Assembly: GCF_013166605.1 (NCBI RefSeq)
Contig: NZ_JABKKF010000001.1
Location: forward strand, 496,001-560,000
Length of the DNA stretch: 64,000 nt
Reading direction: 5' to 3'
DNA from: Xylanibacter muris
Lineage (GTDB): Bacteria; Bacteroidota; Bacteroidia; Bacteroidales; Bacteroidaceae
Under the pieces are notes generated by a model. It was not told the origin of the DNA, ran no database searches, and saw only the letters and a program-made list of their open reading frames with translations. This document shows, one piece after another, positions 62,505 through 64,000 of the stretch (within the stretch, counting starts at the first letter, position 1; each line of letters begins with the position of its first letter). A program made the position numbers and the translations under genes.

Positions 62505-64000
62505 TCAGAATTTCACTACAGTTTTCTTTCCATTATATTTCACGGTATGGCTTCCGTGGGGTGTTTTCACAATGAATGTACGTTCCTGTTGCATGCCAGT
62601 GAAAGAGCCGCTTCGGTTTCCTATGGTGAGAGTACGCTTCTTATCGTTCCATGTGAGCGGAATGACGGAATACCTTCCGCGTTCATAGTTATAGTTGTCG
62701 CCTTCGTCTTCATATATGCAGAAGTCGGCCTCATTGCCCGGATACACGTTTATTGTCACGGGTTTGCCAATCTGTGCTCCTGTATGTTCCGCTGTTTCTG
62801 TCGTGATTATTATGCTTCCGCATTTGGTGAACAGAGGCAGGATGTCTATCTTGCTTTCTACTTCTATCCATTGGCCTCCGTTGTATTCCTGTCCGGTATG
62901 ATAGTCAGTCCATCTACAGCCTTTGGGAAGATAAATCTTTCTGTTCGGCATTTCGCTCATAGGGTATGTGACAGGACATACGAGGAAGTTGCCGAACATA
63001 TATTCATCCTTTATGTCTGCCGCTTCCATGTCTGTTGGGAAATCGAATGCAAGGCATCTCGCCATTGTATAATCCTTCATCGTCTGCATTGCCGCCATGC
63101 TGTATATATACGGGATGAGCGAGTAGCGCAGGTTTATCATTTTCAAGATGGCATCATAATACGGTGTTCCGCTTTCACCGAATTGCCATATCTCGCGGGG
63201 AGTATCGCTTCCGTGACTGCGGAGCATGGGCAGGAACGCGGCCCATTGGAACATTCGTGTATAGTATTCCTTGTATCCGTTGTCTTTCACTCCGTTGTTG
63301 AATTTTCCCGTGTAGAACCATCTGCGTCCGTCGTTACGCGTGAAAAAAGAGCCTACGTCAACGGTCCAGTATGGATTTCCTGTCGACATATAGTTGAGTC
63401 CGGAGGGGATCTGCTGGCGGAAAGACTCCCATGCGGCGTATGTGTCACCGTTCCATACGATTGTTCCATATCTCTGCTGGCCGGCATACGAACTTCTGGT
63501 GAGGTTTACCACGCGTTTCCTGTCTGTGGTGAGTCTTTGGTTTTCGTAGATGCCACGCGAATGATACAGTGAATACAGGCTGCTGCGTTCGGCTCCGAGA
63601 GCGTCACTCAATATATCCTTGTTGAGCTGCCAACGGCGTTCATGATCATCCTTTCCATACGCCTTGCCGTCCTGTGGCGGAGGCATCTTGTTCCAGTCAC
63701 CGTCAAGCGGTTCGCTGCTGTCGCACCACCATGCATCAAATCCGCGTGAGAAGAATTCATCGTATGCGTATTTCCAATAGTATTTGCGTGCTTCGTGACT
63801 GAATGCATCGTAGATTGAATGTCCAAGCATGAAGCCGCGTTCGCGGAAATCGCGTTCCTGCGGACAGTATTGTGGATTGGGCCAGATGCTGACCATCAGT
63901 TTTGCATTCATGGCATGCACGGAGTCGGCAAGGGCTTTTGGGTCAGGATAATATTTGGGGTTCATCTTCATGTATCCCCATCCCTCAGGCCAATAGTTCC
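62505..64000 (-). CDS. Glycoside hydrolase family 31, 5'-truncated by the window edge
   Basis: Retaining alpha-glycosidase (alpha-glucosidase or alpha-xylosidase group). The frame is open to the right edge: upstream of the Met at 63971 it reads NYWPEGWGY and continues outside, so that Met is internal. Visible: the nucleophile in FDAWWCDSSEPLDGDW, the acid/base in GTIVWNGDTYAAWESFRQQI, a catalytic His in FLPMLRSHGSDTPREIW, then the proximal and distal beta domains with a DUF5110-like end (VTINVYPGNEADFCIYEDEG, TLTIGNRSGSFTGMQ). The N-terminal galactose-mutarotase-like domain and the early barrel are missing from view. Substrate undetermined. Confidence 0.93.
   Translation of the reverse strand, partial: NYWPEGWGYMKMNPKYYPDPKALADSVHAMNAKLMVSIWPNPQYCPQERDFRERGFMLGHSIYDAFSHEARKYYWKYAYDEFFSRGFDAWWCDSSEPLDGDWNKMPPPQDGKAYGKDDHERRWQLNKDILSDALGAERSSLYSLYHSRGIYENQRLTTDRKRVVNLTRSSYAGQQRYGTIVWNGDTYAAWESFRQQIPSGLNYMSTGNPYWTVDVGSFFTRNDGRRWFYTGKFNNGVKDNGYKEYYTRMFQWAAFLPMLRSHGSDTPREIWQFGESGTPYYDAILKMINLRYSLIPYIYSMAAMQTMKDYTMARCLAFDFPTDMEAADIKDEYMFGNFLVCPVTYPMSEMPNRKIYLPKGCRWTDYHTGQEYNGGQWIEVESKIDILPLFTKCGSIIITTETAEHTGAQIGKPVTINVYPGNEADFCIYEDEGDNYNYERGRYSVIPLTWNDKKRTLTIGNRSGSFTGMQQERTFIVKTPHGSHTVKYNGKKTVVKF

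Noticed and set aside
62502..63572. 356-codon open frame on the plus strand
   Set aside because: Antisense to the GH31 catalytic region, whose motifs are unmistakable; no start context.

Overview
The window is a chromosomal segment of a Bacteroidales bacterium, most likely Prevotellaceae. Evidence: promoters of the Bacteroidetes type (a -7 box TAnnTTTG a short way upstream of many genes, with little Shine-Dalgarno signal), type III glutamine synthetase, LL-diaminopimelate aminotransferase, the Bacteroidetes-specific acylornithine carbamoyltransferase, ATP-dependent PEP carboxykinase, and several secreted proteins with type IX secretion (T9SS) sorting tails, which are usual in Prevotella and rare in Bacteroides. 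Nearly all of it is ordinary chromosome. No phage, integrase, intact IS, CRISPR array or rRNA was seen, and there is one tRNA gene, tRNA-Leu(CAA).

Layout. 1-503: end of nadD. 1020-7088 (+): a five-gene envelope cluster (phosphoethanolamine-transferase-like sulfatase-fold enzyme, acyltransferase 3, UbiA-type polyprenyl-phosphate phosphoribosyltransferase, HAD-IB phosphatase, large GT-C-like membrane protein). 7081-9807 (-): trmO, a TlpA-like thiol-disulfide protein, a membrane protein and a possible small protein. 10267-14683 (-): dapF-dapL-glnN, lysine/peptidoglycan precursor and nitrogen assimilation. 14684-16550: a gene-poor stretch, then the first copy of a structured RNA leader and a broken secreted-protein gene. 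16874-23426 (-): acyltransferase, outer-membrane barrel protein, GH97 glycosidase and polysaccharide deacetylase. 23714-25737: small secreted proteins and the second copy of the structured RNA in front of another broken gene. 26143-36982: housekeeping (zinc ribbon protein, tRNA-Leu, GDP-mannose pyrophosphorylase, HIT protein, greA, Na/Pi symporter, nucleoside kinase, upp, pckA) and a second copy of the GT-C-like membrane protein. 37039-41510: glycosyltransferases and a polysaccharide flippase. 41638-51638: metG, HAD hydrolase, a GH2 enzyme with a putative six-hairpin glycosidase, then sufT-like, lpxH and the arginine carbamoyltransferase. 51764-58618 (-): three T9SS-type secreted proteins, one cut by an in-frame amber codon. 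58925-62258 (+): XRE-cupin regulator, acyl-CoA synthetase, proB. 62505-64000 (-): 3' part of a GH31 glycosidase.

The most interesting signal is a roughly 210-nt structured RNA present twice (15465-15674 and 24538-24751). Each copy follows its own TAnnTTTG promoter and ends about 50 nt before a start codon. At least six base pairs differ between the copies yet remain paired, and one hairpin swaps a GNRA-type loop for a UUCG loop. That points to selection on RNA structure rather than on primary sequence, and I do not recognise the family. Both genes behind it are disrupted. Other unexplained structure includes three intergenic arrays of short palindromic units, a 66-bp tandem repeat in which each unit carries a promoter-like -7 box, and two genes (greA and a HAD hydrolase) with an apparent intrinsic terminator between promoter and start codon.
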